NCBI GenBank assembly: GCA_002495645.1
Contig: DAGF01000044.1
Coordinates: 1-35,407, forward strand
DNA from: Euryarchaeota archaeon UBA549
GTDB lineage: Archaea > Thermoplasmatota > Poseidoniia > Poseidoniales > Poseidoniaceae
Direction of reading: 5' to 3'
Length of the DNA: 35,407 bases
Numbering within the stretch: position 1 is the stretch's first letter; every line of letters starts with the position of its first letter. The notes below the pieces were generated by a model. That model saw nothing but the letters and a program-made list of their open reading frames with translations, did not search any database and was not told the DNA's origin. This document shows, one piece after another, positions 12,429 to 20,641 of this stretch. A program made the translations under genes and the position numbers.

Positions 12429-15147
12429 GAAACCCAGTGTTGCCGAGGACCTTGCCAACGTCCTGGGTGTTGGGAAAAAAACCGAAACTCACTGGCACAG
12501 CGATGACATCATCATTACATGGGCAATAGGCCATCTTCTGGAACTGAAGTACATGGACGATTACGACGAAGCGTTCAAAAATTGGAGAAACACCATTGAG
12601 CGCCTCCCCTTTATCCCCGATTCTTTTCAGTACAAACCAAAAGGTGGACGAGCCAAGAAACAACTCTCCGCCATCATGAAACTCATCAAGGATAAATCCG
12701 TCACGGAAATTGTCAATGCTTGTGACGCAGCCCGAGAAGGTGAACTCATTTTCCGCACCATCGTTGAACACTCCAAAGTCAAAACACCGACATCCCGCAT
12801 GTGGATGCAATCAATGACCTACGACGCCATGCTTCAAGCCTTTGAAGGCCGGGAGTCAGGAGAAAGCTACCAAGCGCTCAGCGATGCTGCATACTCCCGG
12901 TCCCGAGCCGATTGGATCATTGGCATGAACGGCTCCCGTGTTGCGACCCGCCTGCCACAAAACAGAGACCGTTCCGCAAACTCACTCGGAAGGGTGCAAA
13001 CCGCCACGCTGGCGTTGGTGGTTGACCATGAACTCGAGGTCTTGTCCCATGTGCCGGTTCCCTACTGGCAACTCAACGCCACCTTCCTTGCAGGAGATGC
13101 AACGTGGACTGCTCGTTGGGAGCGAACAAATCACAAGGACGATCCAGAGCGGCCAGAATACAAAGCCCATCGCATCATGGACATGGCCGAAAAAGAAGCC
13201 ATTGAAGCCGTGTTGGCCGCCAATGGAGCGTTTTCCACGCAGGAAAACGAGCGAACCAAGAAAGAACAACCACCGTTGAACTTTGACCTGACAACCCTTC
13301 AGAAAAGGGCCAACAGCTTGTGGTCGTGGTCGGCCAAACGCACATTAGGCGTTGCACAAGACCTCTATGATAAATTCAAGCTGACCACCTACCCTCGAAC
13401 GGATTCAAAGCACCTGCCCGAAGACATGCATGAAACCGTTGCAAAAACACTGGACAATCTCAGTGGACAATCCGATTACAAGGAACATGTGAAGCGATTA
13501 CAAAGTGATGGATTGTCCAACGCCAAGCGGAATTTCAACAACTCAAAAGTTTCAGACCACTACGCCATCGTACCAACAGGTCAATCGCCTCCTGTGAATT
13601 TTGGTGGCGACCATGCCAAGCTCTACGACCTTATCGTTCGAAATTTCCTTGCTTCATGGCACCCAATTGCTGAATGGACCGTCATCAAGCGAGTCACCAC
13701 AAAATCCGGCCATCAATTCGTTAAGGAGGTTGAACAACTGGCAACTGCAGGTTGGCGAGCCGTGGTTCCAAAGAAAGACAAAGTCCCAGAAGGATGGGGA
13801 CAACTGCCGAGCAACCCTTGCGATACGAGCTTGAGCGATCATGAATTCTCAGAGGAGAAAAGCAAGCCCAAAAACCGACTCAAGGAAGCAAGTCTCCTGC
13901 AGCTGATGGAGCACGCTGGCAAGCACATTGAGGACGATGAACTCGCAGAGGCCATGAAAGAAAAGGGGCTGGGTACGCCCGCCACACGTGCGGATACGAT
14001 TGAAAAACTCCTGGGCAGAAACTACATTCGTCGTTCTCGAAACGGGACCATCAGTGCATCACCTCATGGCATCCGCATGATTGACGTCCTGCGAAGAATC
14101 CCTGTTGAATGGATCACATCACCTGAACTGACGGGTGATATGGAAGCCTCACTCCTTGCTGTTCAACGGGGTGAAGAGCCCATGACCGCTTACATGGATA
14201 AAATCATTCAACAAACCCAGACCATGGTGGAACGCATCCGAGACCACGATAGGAACACCCTGTATTTGGATGAACCAAGCCTCGGTGCATGCCCTGCTTG
14301 TGGCGGGGAAGTGAAAGAGAACACATTAGCGTACCAGTGCGAACACAACAAAGGACGAGACAAAGGCTGTGCCTTTGTGTTTTGGAAGGACACCTCTGGG
14401 CGCTGGTTTGACAGGACGACGGCCACACGTTTGGTGGAAGCGGGTGAACTTGACGACCTTCACGGCTTCTTCTCACAGGCAGGTGAGGGGTACGATACAT
14501 CGGTTGTCCTTGCAAAAGATGGCAAAGTGACGAGTAAAGGCGCCGCAGGTGGTGGTGCAAGCGAAGACGATGAAGTTCTGTGCCCCTGCCCGGTTTGCGA
14601 CCATGGCTCCATTCGAATCACACCATCAGCCTATAATTGCGACAACCCAGATTGCAAATTCAGAGGCATGCAGAACGTGATGTGTAAGCGATCCATCACG
14701 CCCGAGGAGGCAAAGCCCATTTTCACTGAAGGAAAATCGGTGCTGTTGGAAGACTTTACCTCTCGGAGGAATCGGCCGTTCAGTGCGTTTTTGATGCTGG
14801 ATAAGAATCGTGTTTCCTTTGACTTCCCGCCTCGAGCTGCTGCTGCAGATGCAAAGCGATTCCCCGTTGAGCCGGGTGTGGTCGCCGTATGCCCGAAGAC
14901 CAAAGCCAACATCATTGAAACTGAGACACATTACACAGCCGAGGATTCTTCAACCAATTGCAAGATTCACATTGAACGCTGCATCTCAAAGCGGGACATC
15001 ACACGGGAGGAAGCCAAGACCCTCATCGAGACCGGGTCTCTGGGCCCGTTTGACGATTTCATTTCGAAGAAAACAAACAACCCGTTCTCTGCGACACTCT
15101 ATCTGAAAAAGAACCAGTCCATAGGATATAAATTTGCAAAACGTTGA
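12406..15147 (+). CDS. Type IA DNA topoisomerase, topoisomerase III-like
   Basis: A 913-residue enzyme that relaxes or decatenates DNA by single-strand passage. The N-terminal TOPRIM domain starts with IIAEKPSVAEDLA (Glu8) and has NACDAAREGELIFR, the topoisomerase III-like form of the DxDxxGE motif. The catalytic Tyr329 lies in LTTYPRTDSKHLPEDM. The C-terminal part (from about 625) has Cys clusters (CPACGG...C and CPCPVCDHG...C) that look like zinc ribbons. It also has three copies of the Toprim C-terminal repeat, each ending in a 'F.A.L.L' strand pattern (around 663-709, 764-806 and 862-908). The archaeal core TopA would be expected to be shorter, so this is closer to bacterial TopB with a long tail. 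The start at ATG 12406 gives the canonical N-terminus; no good ribosome site precedes it, so leaderless initiation or coupling to an upstream peptide is possible. Confidence 0.93.
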   Translation: MSIVIIAEKPSVAEDLANVLGVGKKTETHWHSDDIIITWAIGHLLELKYMDDYDEAFKNWRNTIERLPFIPDSFQYKPKGGRAKKQLSAIMKLIKDKSVTEIVNACDAAREGELIFRTIVEHSKVKTPTSRMWMQSMTYDAMLQAFEGRESGESYQALSDAAYSRSRADWIIGMNGSRVATRLPQNRDRSANSLGRVQTATLALVVDHELEVLSHVPVPYWQLNATFLAGDATWTARWERTNHKDDPERPEYKAHRIMDMAEKEAIEAVLAANGAFSTQENERTKKEQPPLNFDLTTLQKRANSLWSWSAKRTLGVAQDLYDKFKLTTYPRTDSKHLPEDMHETVAKTLDNLSGQSDYKEHVKRLQSDGLSNAKRNFNNSKVSDHYAIVPTGQSPPVNFGGDHAKLYDLIVRNFLASWHPIAEWTVIKRVTTKSGHQFVKEVEQLATAGWRAVVPKKDKVPEGWGQLPSNPCDTSLSDHEFSEEKSKPKNRLKEASLLQLMEHAGKHIEDDELAEAMKEKGLGTPATRADTIEKLLGRNYIRRSRNGTISASPHGIRMIDVLRRIPVEWITSPELTGDMEASLLAVQRGEEPMTAYMDKIIQQTQTMVERIRDHDRNTLYLDEPSLGACPACGGEVKENTLAYQCEHNKGRDKGCAFVFWKDTSGRWFDRTTATRLVEAGELDDLHGFFSQAGEGYDTSVVLAKDGKVTSKGAAGGGASEDDEVLCPCPVCDHGSIRITPSAYNCDNPDCKFRGMQNVMCKRSITPEEAKPIFTEGKSVLLEDFTSRRNRPFSAFLMLDKNRVSFDFPPRAAAADAKRFPVEPGVVAVCPKTKANIIETETHYTAEDSSTNCKIHIERCISKRDITREEAKTLIETGSLGPFDDFISKKTNNPFSATLYLKKNQSIGYKFAKR

Positions 15148-15166
15148 CCGTTAGCCATTCTCCAAA

Positions 15167-15189
15167 GGAAGGTTGAAACAATACCTTCC
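15167..15189. repeat. Inverted repeat between the topoisomerase and geranylgeranyl reductase genes
   Basis: GGAAGGT (15167-15173) and ACCTTCC (15183-15189) form a perfect 7-base inverted repeat around a 9-base spacer. It ends 12 bases before the next ATG. It may be an RNA hairpin affecting readthrough or translation, or a protein-binding site; no T-run follows. Confidence 0.45.
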
Positions 15190-15201
15190 ATAGGCAAATG
15201 C

Positions 15202-16416
15202 ATGGACAAGCACGACTACGATGTCATCATCGTTGGCGCTGGTCCGGTTGGTGGGCGTGCTGCTACCCTCCTCGCAGAGGAAGGCCTGCGAGTCCTGATG
15301 CTCGAAGAGCACAAAGAAATCGGCCGGCCTTTTCAGTGTGCGGGATTGGTCACGCCTTCTGCCATGGACGCCGTTGGTGCTCACCAAACCGTACTCCAAG
15401 AGGTGGACGGTGCATTGATTCACGGCCCAAGCGGCACGTTGGTTCCCGTGGGCACTGATGGTAAATTGAGAACATATGTCGTTTGCAGAAAGCGGTTTGA
15501 CCAATTCGTGGTTCAGCAAGGTATGGAGGCTGGAGCATCTCTTTGGCTTGACAGTGCACCCCTCAGCGCAACCACTGATGAGACAGGGGTTCAACTTCTT
15601 GTCCGAAAGGAAGGTGAAGAGCGAAGTCTGCGATGCAAATTGTTGATCGGTGCCGACGGCGCCCATAGTTGGACTCGCCGGATGTTCAAAATGGGGCGAC
15701 CTAAGGAATTGATGATCGGTTTTCAAACCGAAGTTGTCGGGTACGAGGGCAGAGAACGATGGCTCGAAATGTACAGCGGTTCAAGCATTGCTCCCGGTTT
15801 CTTCGCTTGGGTGATACCCTCAGGATTTGGAACCCATCGCATCGGTTTGTGGTCAACCGCTGACCGACTCAACGGTCGCAGCATTGAGTCTTGCTATCAG
15901 GATTTGATGGACCATCCATTGTGGAAGGAACGATTCGAAAACACGTCAGAAATTGCCCGATACTGCGGACCCGTGCCGTCTGGCATGGTGAAAAAACCTG
16001 TGAGGGACAGAGTGATGTTATTGGGAGACGCAGCAGGTATGGCCAAGCCCACCACAGGTGGCGGCCTCGGCCCTGGCTTTCATCAAATCCAATGCATCCT
16101 CGCCCCTCTTGTGAACGCCATAGATGAGAATCTATTGGATGAAGCACGACTGAAAGCCATCACCAAGCAGCCCTGGAACGCCATGAAAAAGGAACAAGAC
16201 CGAGCCCGTACCTTGCGAAATTTGTTGGTGAGCGACTGCACCGATGAAGTGCTTGACAAGCATTTCATCAATTTCGCACATCCAGACACGCTCAGCCTCA
16301 TCAACGCTATTGGCGATATCGAAAAACCCGTACCGCTCGGTATGGCGCTGTTGAAACAAGTCCCAGCCTTTCGCCCCCTTGCTCTCAAAGCTGGCGTACG
16401 GTTGCTGTTGTCGTGA
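15202..16416 (+). CDS. Geranylgeranyl reductase-family FAD-dependent oxidoreductase
   Basis: A 404-residue flavoprotein. The N-terminal dinucleotide-binding motif is DVIIVGAGPVGGRAA (about 7-21), followed by the Glu-ending second strand (LMLEEH) and GRPFQCAG (about 41-48). GADGAHSWTR (about 150-160) and RVMLLGDAAGMAKPTTGGG (about 270-288) are the second and third FAD motifs of the family. FFAWVIP resembles the YxWxFP lipid-substrate motif of archaeal geranylgeranyl reductases, which saturate isoprenoid chains of membrane lipids or quinones. The exact substrate (digeranylgeranylglycerophospholipid, or a quinone side chain) cannot be told. It starts 54 bases after the topoisomerase stop, with an inverted repeat between, and is followed after 9 bases by a membrane protein gene. 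Confidence 0.87.
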   Translation: MDKHDYDVIIVGAGPVGGRAATLLAEEGLRVLMLEEHKEIGRPFQCAGLVTPSAMDAVGAHQTVLQEVDGALIHGPSGTLVPVGTDGKLRTYVVCRKRFDQFVVQQGMEAGASLWLDSAPLSATTDETGVQLLVRKEGEERSLRCKLLIGADGAHSWTRRMFKMGRPKELMIGFQTEVVGYEGRERWLEMYSGSSIAPGFFAWVIPSGFGTHRIGLWSTADRLNGRSIESCYQDLMDHPLWKERFENTSEIARYCGPVPSGMVKKPVRDRVMLLGDAAGMAKPTTGGGLGPGFHQIQCILAPLVNAIDENLLDEARLKAITKQPWNAMKKEQDRARTLRNLLVSDCTDEVLDKHFINFAHPDTLSLINAIGDIEKPVPLGMALLKQVPAFRPLALKAGVRLLLS

Positions 16417-16425
16417 GGTGGTTGC

Positions 16426-17568
16426 ATGAAACCCCTCCATGAACAACACCGTGTTCGATATCCTCCTTTTGAGGCCGCGAGGTGGGAAGCCGAAGCATTG
16501 CCCATCGCCACCCGTCGGTTTTCGTTGGGTGATTATGCCACGGTGGAAGAGGCGAAAGAGGCTCTGCGAGGGCAAAATCCATCATTTCGATTGGGCAGTG
16601 AGAATGAATGGCTCTTGGAACGAACCTTCGTCTACGACGGTCAAGAAATTAACGTTGACGCCACGGATATTGAGCCTGAAGACAATCCCTATGTACGGCT
16701 CGTCAAACGCCAGCGTAGAGGTTGGTACCTCATTCCAAATCCGATTCACAACATCCTTCGCTCATTCATCAACGGTGTTGTCATTGTTCTCCTTGTTTGC
16801 CTGTTCTACCTCTTTATTTCCCCCATCTTGTTATTCCTGAACCTCCCTGTATACGGTTTGGAAACTGTTCGGTGGGGTCTGCTGGATTATCCTGCCTTGG
16901 CCGTGTTTGTCGTCCCCCTCATTTTTGCCCCACTTCTGATAAGGATTGCAGCGAACTTAGCGGAACTACGTCGTCAAAACCTATTTTTGAAACGAAACTT
17001 GACCACACCAATCATTGAATTTTCCAGAACAAGCGTAGCGGACCATCCCCTTGAAATCATGGTCTCCTTCCCGGAGTGGGATGATTCGTGGAACCATGTG
17101 GACGCTATCTTGAGAGTGGGCGTCCTTCCACCTTCACGAGAGGTACTTCTCGAAACACTTGGGCGAGATCCGACTCGTCAGCCACCCCCAGGCTTGTCGA
17201 CTGAACTTCCACACCATTGGGAGGTCGGATTGGATGACGGAACTGCGGGTGGTGAGGATGCACCCATGGAGCTCAAGGAAGTCAAAGGTGGCCTGTACCT
17301 CCGGCCCATGCGCATCATGGTCCAGGGGGAACCTCAACGCTGGGTGGAAGGAAAACCAGTCACACTTGAACCACCACAACCTGTTTGGCCGGGCTCAGTG
17401 AACACCGACCTCTTGCGTATCCACTGGGAGTGCATATTGAGAATTGACCGAACGCACGGTGGTGCACTGTTGTGGGTGCAACCCCTCAAAGTAGCCCATT
17501 CAACAAAAAAAGTAGCACTCACGACCCTGCCCCTGCATGATGGACGCTCTGAACTTGATATGAGTTAA
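16426..17568 (+). CDS. Unknown membrane protein with two transmembrane helices
   Basis: I do not recognise this 380-residue protein. A hydrophilic N-terminal region (1-110) is followed by two hydrophobic helices (about 115-140 and 153-176) and a hydrophilic, probably beta-rich C-terminal domain (about 185-380). That domain is rich in Trp and Pro and has no visible catalytic motif. The N-terminus has no signal peptide, so both soluble regions are probably on the cytoplasmic side. GAGGTGG lies seven bases before the ATG. The gene is 9 bases after the reductase and 37 before the lipoprotein, so it may belong to their operon. Confidence 0.75.
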   Translation: MKPLHEQHRVRYPPFEAARWEAEALPIATRRFSLGDYATVEEAKEALRGQNPSFRLGSENEWLLERTFVYDGQEINVDATDIEPEDNPYVRLVKRQRRGWYLIPNPIHNILRSFINGVVIVLLVCLFYLFISPILLFLNLPVYGLETVRWGLLDYPALAVFVVPLIFAPLLIRIAANLAELRRQNLFLKRNLTTPIIEFSRTSVADHPLEIMVSFPEWDDSWNHVDAILRVGVLPPSREVLLETLGRDPTRQPPPGLSTELPHHWEVGLDDGTAGGEDAPMELKEVKGGLYLRPMRIMVQGEPQRWVEGKPVTLEPPQPVWPGSVNTDLLRIHWECILRIDRTHGGALLWVQPLKVAHSTKKVALTTLPLHDGRSELDMS

Positions 17569-17605
17569 ACAACACATTGAAGGACAGTCCAGCCAAGGGC
17601 GAATC

Positions 17606-20600
17606 ATGGATACTCGGCGATGGTCTGCTCTCATCTTGGTCGCCATCATGGCCCTCGCCGGATGCCTTGGGGCGTCCGAACCTCTTCCCGAAATTGAAGA
17701 GCCGACCACAACGACCTACAGCCTCGAACCCACTTGGATTCTGTCGCCGAGTGATGCACGATTGGGAGAGGAAGTCACGTACGTTCTCGGTATCAAACAA
17801 GAAGGAATAGGAGTATGGACGATTGATGCCACGGTTTTGCAGCCCAATTTCTCACCACTCGCTGACATTGAATGGACAGAAATAGACAGTGGATATCAAC
17901 TCAAGTTCACGCCAATTGAAACAGGTGAACACATCATCTCAATCACCATTGAAAACGATGGCGAAACAGACTTGTCACCACCTCTGAAGCCGTTGGTGAT
18001 GACACTCAACATGAACCCACCTGATGAACCGGCTCCAGTTCTCACCGTACCAAACCGACTTGTTCTTGAAGAGCCAAATGTGCTTTGGTTCGAAGGCAGC
18101 GTCAACCATCTCTATGTTGATTCCTGTGTGGTCTCCTACAGTATTACTGACGGCAATGATGGAACCATGGCCTTGAACGAAAACGGCGCATGGAAATTCA
18201 TGATGGATTTCACTGAAGCCACAGCATCACACACCATCACAACCACCGCAAATTGTGGTCGTTTCAGTACGTCAAGTGACACGGCAACGACCCAAGTGCT
18301 CATTGAGGGCGCTGGAGATGATGAGGATAAGGATGGCATCCAAAATGTGTACGACCGTTGTCCTTCAGGTATTGGTGAGAGCGACGGATGGAGGTCAACA
18401 ACAACAACCGACGGCGACCAAGATGGATGCAGAGACGACGACGAAGATGACGATGATGACAACGACGGCATCCTCGATCAACACGACCTTTGTGCTGAAT
18501 CCTACGGCTGGGTCAGCACACCATCTGCCGACTATGATTACGATGGATGCCATGACACAGATGAAGACGAAGACGATGACAACGATGGCGTCAACGATGT
18601 GGATGATTCGTGCCCTGTTGGACGCAAGGGATGGTATTCAAACAGTTACAGCGATTGGGATAAAGACGGATGTTCGGACCTTGACGAAGACGACAACGAC
18701 GACAATGACGACTTTGCCGACGAAGATGACGCATGCGAGAAAGGCTACCGGAATTGGATTTCAAACAGCACAACGGATTGGGATCACGATGGATGCCAAG
18801 ACGTGCGAGAGGATGAAGACGATGATAACGACGGCGTCGACGACGTCAACATCACCGGCGATCAACTTGACCGGTGCCCGCAAACACCGCTCAATTCCAC
18901 CGATGTGGATGCGTTTGGATGCGCTGCGATACAACGGGACTCCGATAACGATGGTGTAAACGACCTGCTTGACCAGTGCGAAGGTACACCTCAAGGCTTG
19001 CAGGTCAACGGTGTGGGTTGTGCTGATATCGACGGCGATGGTGTGTTTGCCAACGTCGATGCTTGTGCGGATTCTCCAGACCGATGGAGCGTTGATGCGA
19101 ACGGTTGTGCCGTGGTGCAATTACCCGTTGGCTGGACGTCTGCTTCAAGCCTCAACGGTCCCATGCAGGTCGTGCCTCAATTCAGCTTTCCCACCTTGAA
19201 CGGGACCTTCAATTTCCAGAACCGATGGACGGGGCACGACGTCTACTTTTTCATGTTCAAATACACCGATTCAAGCGGAAACAGCAACGCTGGAACTTGG
19301 GGGCAAAACCCCGGAAAATTCATCCGAAATCTTCCTGCAAATACGCACCTTTTCTACGGTTCATTTGACAACTCCTACCACAACGATATCATCCAACAGC
19401 GAAACGCTGTCCTCGCTGGATTATCGACCAGCGAAGAGGCCCATTGGGATAGCCGCATCCACTACATTGACGTTGATGCAAGCAACCTCGGCGGTGGAAT
19501 GGGGAACATGATTTCCTCGTTCAACAATCCACTCTACATGGGCATTGACCGCTTCCAACTCGCTCGCGAGACCGGTTCACTCTATGCCTGGACGAGCCAA
19601 TCCAATGACCCCTTCCACCTCTCACATGAACCCAACCAGTGGGTTGCAGAATTTCCTACCAAGATTCGTGAACAAGACCCTGCCGTTCATGCGGTTCAAA
19701 TCATGGATTTCCAACGCCATAGCGGTGGCTGGGGTTCGGGCTATTCTTCGTTCGCCAACGCCACCTTTGACCTTCCAAACGACCTCACCAGTTACGACAC
19801 ACTCGAAGTCTATCACGAACACGCATGCTTTGAGCGAACCAACCGCTACCAGAAATCAGATGGAAGTTATGGTGGGTGTCATGAATGGGACTACCTCGCC
19901 TACATGTTCATTTGCGATCGAGACAATGACACAGTCTGCAATACAGAATCTGTTCGCTGGATCACCACCTACGGACGTGAGGGCATGTGGTTGACGGATA
20001 TCTCTCCGTACTTGTTCATGTTGAACGACGGTGAAGACCGTCGATTCAAGTACGCTGGTGCCAACAGGGGCGATCTAACGGTCACGTTCCTGTTCAGCAA
20101 TTGGGGCAGCGGAACTCGGGCTGTTAACGCCACCTACGCCTTTAGCGGCGGACAATTTGATGGCACATACAACAACGAATCTCGGTACAATCGTCAGTTG
20201 AATTTCACCGTGCCATCTTACGCCACGAGTGTTGAAATTGTGGCCACCATCACCGGACACGGTTTCAACCAAGATACTGCGAATTGTGCGGAATTTTGCG
20301 ACCATCAACACTACTACACGATGGGCCAACACCAAACCTATGAGTGGCACCCCATCGTCTACAACAGCGAAGGTTGCGAAAATGAGGTTCGCAACGGCGT
20401 TGTTGCTAACCAATTTGGTTCCTGGCCATTTGGAAGAGCGGGTTGGTGTGCTGGGCAGGATGTGAAACAGTGGACATACGACATCACCGATTGGGTCGAT
20501 AACAGCACAAACAACACCAACCACCTTGTTTACCGTGGATATTACAACGGTGCAGAATATGTTCCATCCGATGGCATCGGCAACGGTGGCCGAAATATTC

Positions 20601-20641
20601 GGGCCGTGGTTTGGGTTGTGTTCTACGGCCCTACGACATGA
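17606..20641 (+). CDS. Lipoprotein with TSP3-type Ca-binding repeats and PNGase F-like C-terminal domain
   Basis: A 1011-residue exported protein. The signal peptide ends in a lipobox (LAGC, Cys20), followed by a Thr-rich linker and beta-rich regions up to about 235. Residues 241-500 are Asp-rich thrombospondin-type-3-like repeats. A region of unknown type follows (about 505-700). The last 300 residues match peptide-N-glycosidase F and its relatives: CHEWDYLAYMFICD, WITTYGREG, then ITGHGFN, NCAEFCDHQHYY, SEGCENEV and RAGWCAGQDV, ending in a TYDITDWV strand. PNGase F removes N-glycans from Asn; related proteins share the same two-jelly-roll fold as copper monooxygenases, so activity is not proven. 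A role in external glycoprotein processing is a reasonable inference. Its 3' end overlaps the convergent radical SAM gene by 11 bases. Confidence 0.82.
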   Translation: MDTRRWSALILVAIMALAGCLGASEPLPEIEEPTTTTYSLEPTWILSPSDARLGEEVTYVLGIKQEGIGVWTIDATVLQPNFSPLADIEWTEIDSGYQLKFTPIETGEHIISITIENDGETDLSPPLKPLVMTLNMNPPDEPAPVLTVPNRLVLEEPNVLWFEGSVNHLYVDSCVVSYSITDGNDGTMALNENGAWKFMMDFTEATASHTITTTANCGRFSTSSDTATTQVLIEGAGDDEDKDGIQNVYDRCPSGIGESDGWRSTTTTDGDQDGCRDDDEDDDDDNDGILDQHDLCAESYGWVSTPSADYDYDGCHDTDEDEDDDNDGVNDVDDSCPVGRKGWYSNSYSDWDKDGCSDLDEDDNDDNDDFADEDDACEKGYRNWISNSTTDWDHDGCQDVREDEDDDNDGVDDVNITGDQLDRCPQTPLNSTDVDAFGCAAIQRDSDNDGVNDLLDQCEGTPQGLQVNGVGCADIDGDGVFANVDACADSPDRWSVDANGCAVVQLPVGWTSASSLNGPMQVVPQFSFPTLNGTFNFQNRWTGHDVYFFMFKYTDSSGNSNAGTWGQNPGKFIRNLPANTHLFYGSFDNSYHNDIIQQRNAVLAGLSTSEEAHWDSRIHYIDVDASNLGGGMGNMISSFNNPLYMGIDRFQLARETGSLYAWTSQSNDPFHLSHEPNQWVAEFPTKIREQDPAVHAVQIMDFQRHSGGWGSGYSSFANATFDLPNDLTSYDTLEVYHEHACFERTNRYQKSDGSYGGCHEWDYLAYMFICDRDNDTVCNTESVRWITTYGREGMWLTDISPYLFMLNDGEDRRFKYAGANRGDLTVTFLFSNWGSGTRAVNATYAFSGGQFDGTYNNESRYNRQLNFTVPSYATSVEIVATITGHGFNQDTANCAEFCDHQHYYTMGQHQTYEWHPIVYNSEGCENEVRNGVVANQFGSWPFGRAGWCAGQDVKQWTYDITDWVDNSTNNTNHLVYRGYYNGAEYVPSDGIGNGGRNIRAVVWVVFYGPTT
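18320..19110 (+). repeat. Asp-rich TSP3-like repeat block inside the lipoprotein gene
   Basis: About seven tandem units are visible. The first five are about 40 codons long and share the pattern 'W.S....D.D.DGC.D..EDEDDDNDG..D..D.C'; the last two are shorter. Repeated GAC/GAT runs give recurring DNA near-identities (for example GACGATGACAACGA-like stretches), a possible site for recombination and length change. Paired Cys in the units could form disulphides outside the cell. Confidence 0.85.

Noticed and set aside
12355..12810. 151-codon open frame on minus over the topoisomerase start
   Set aside because: Opposite a conserved TOPRIM domain; Phe/Asp-rich translation typical of antisense reading.
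15151..15726. 191-codon open frame on minus opposite the geranylgeranyl reductase
   Set aside because: Shadow of a well-conserved flavoprotein gene, no family features.
18320..19110. Repeat array as a CRISPR or DNA satellite
   Set aside because: The units are in frame and code for Asp-rich Ca-binding repeats with variable third bases; there are no identical repeats with unique spacers.
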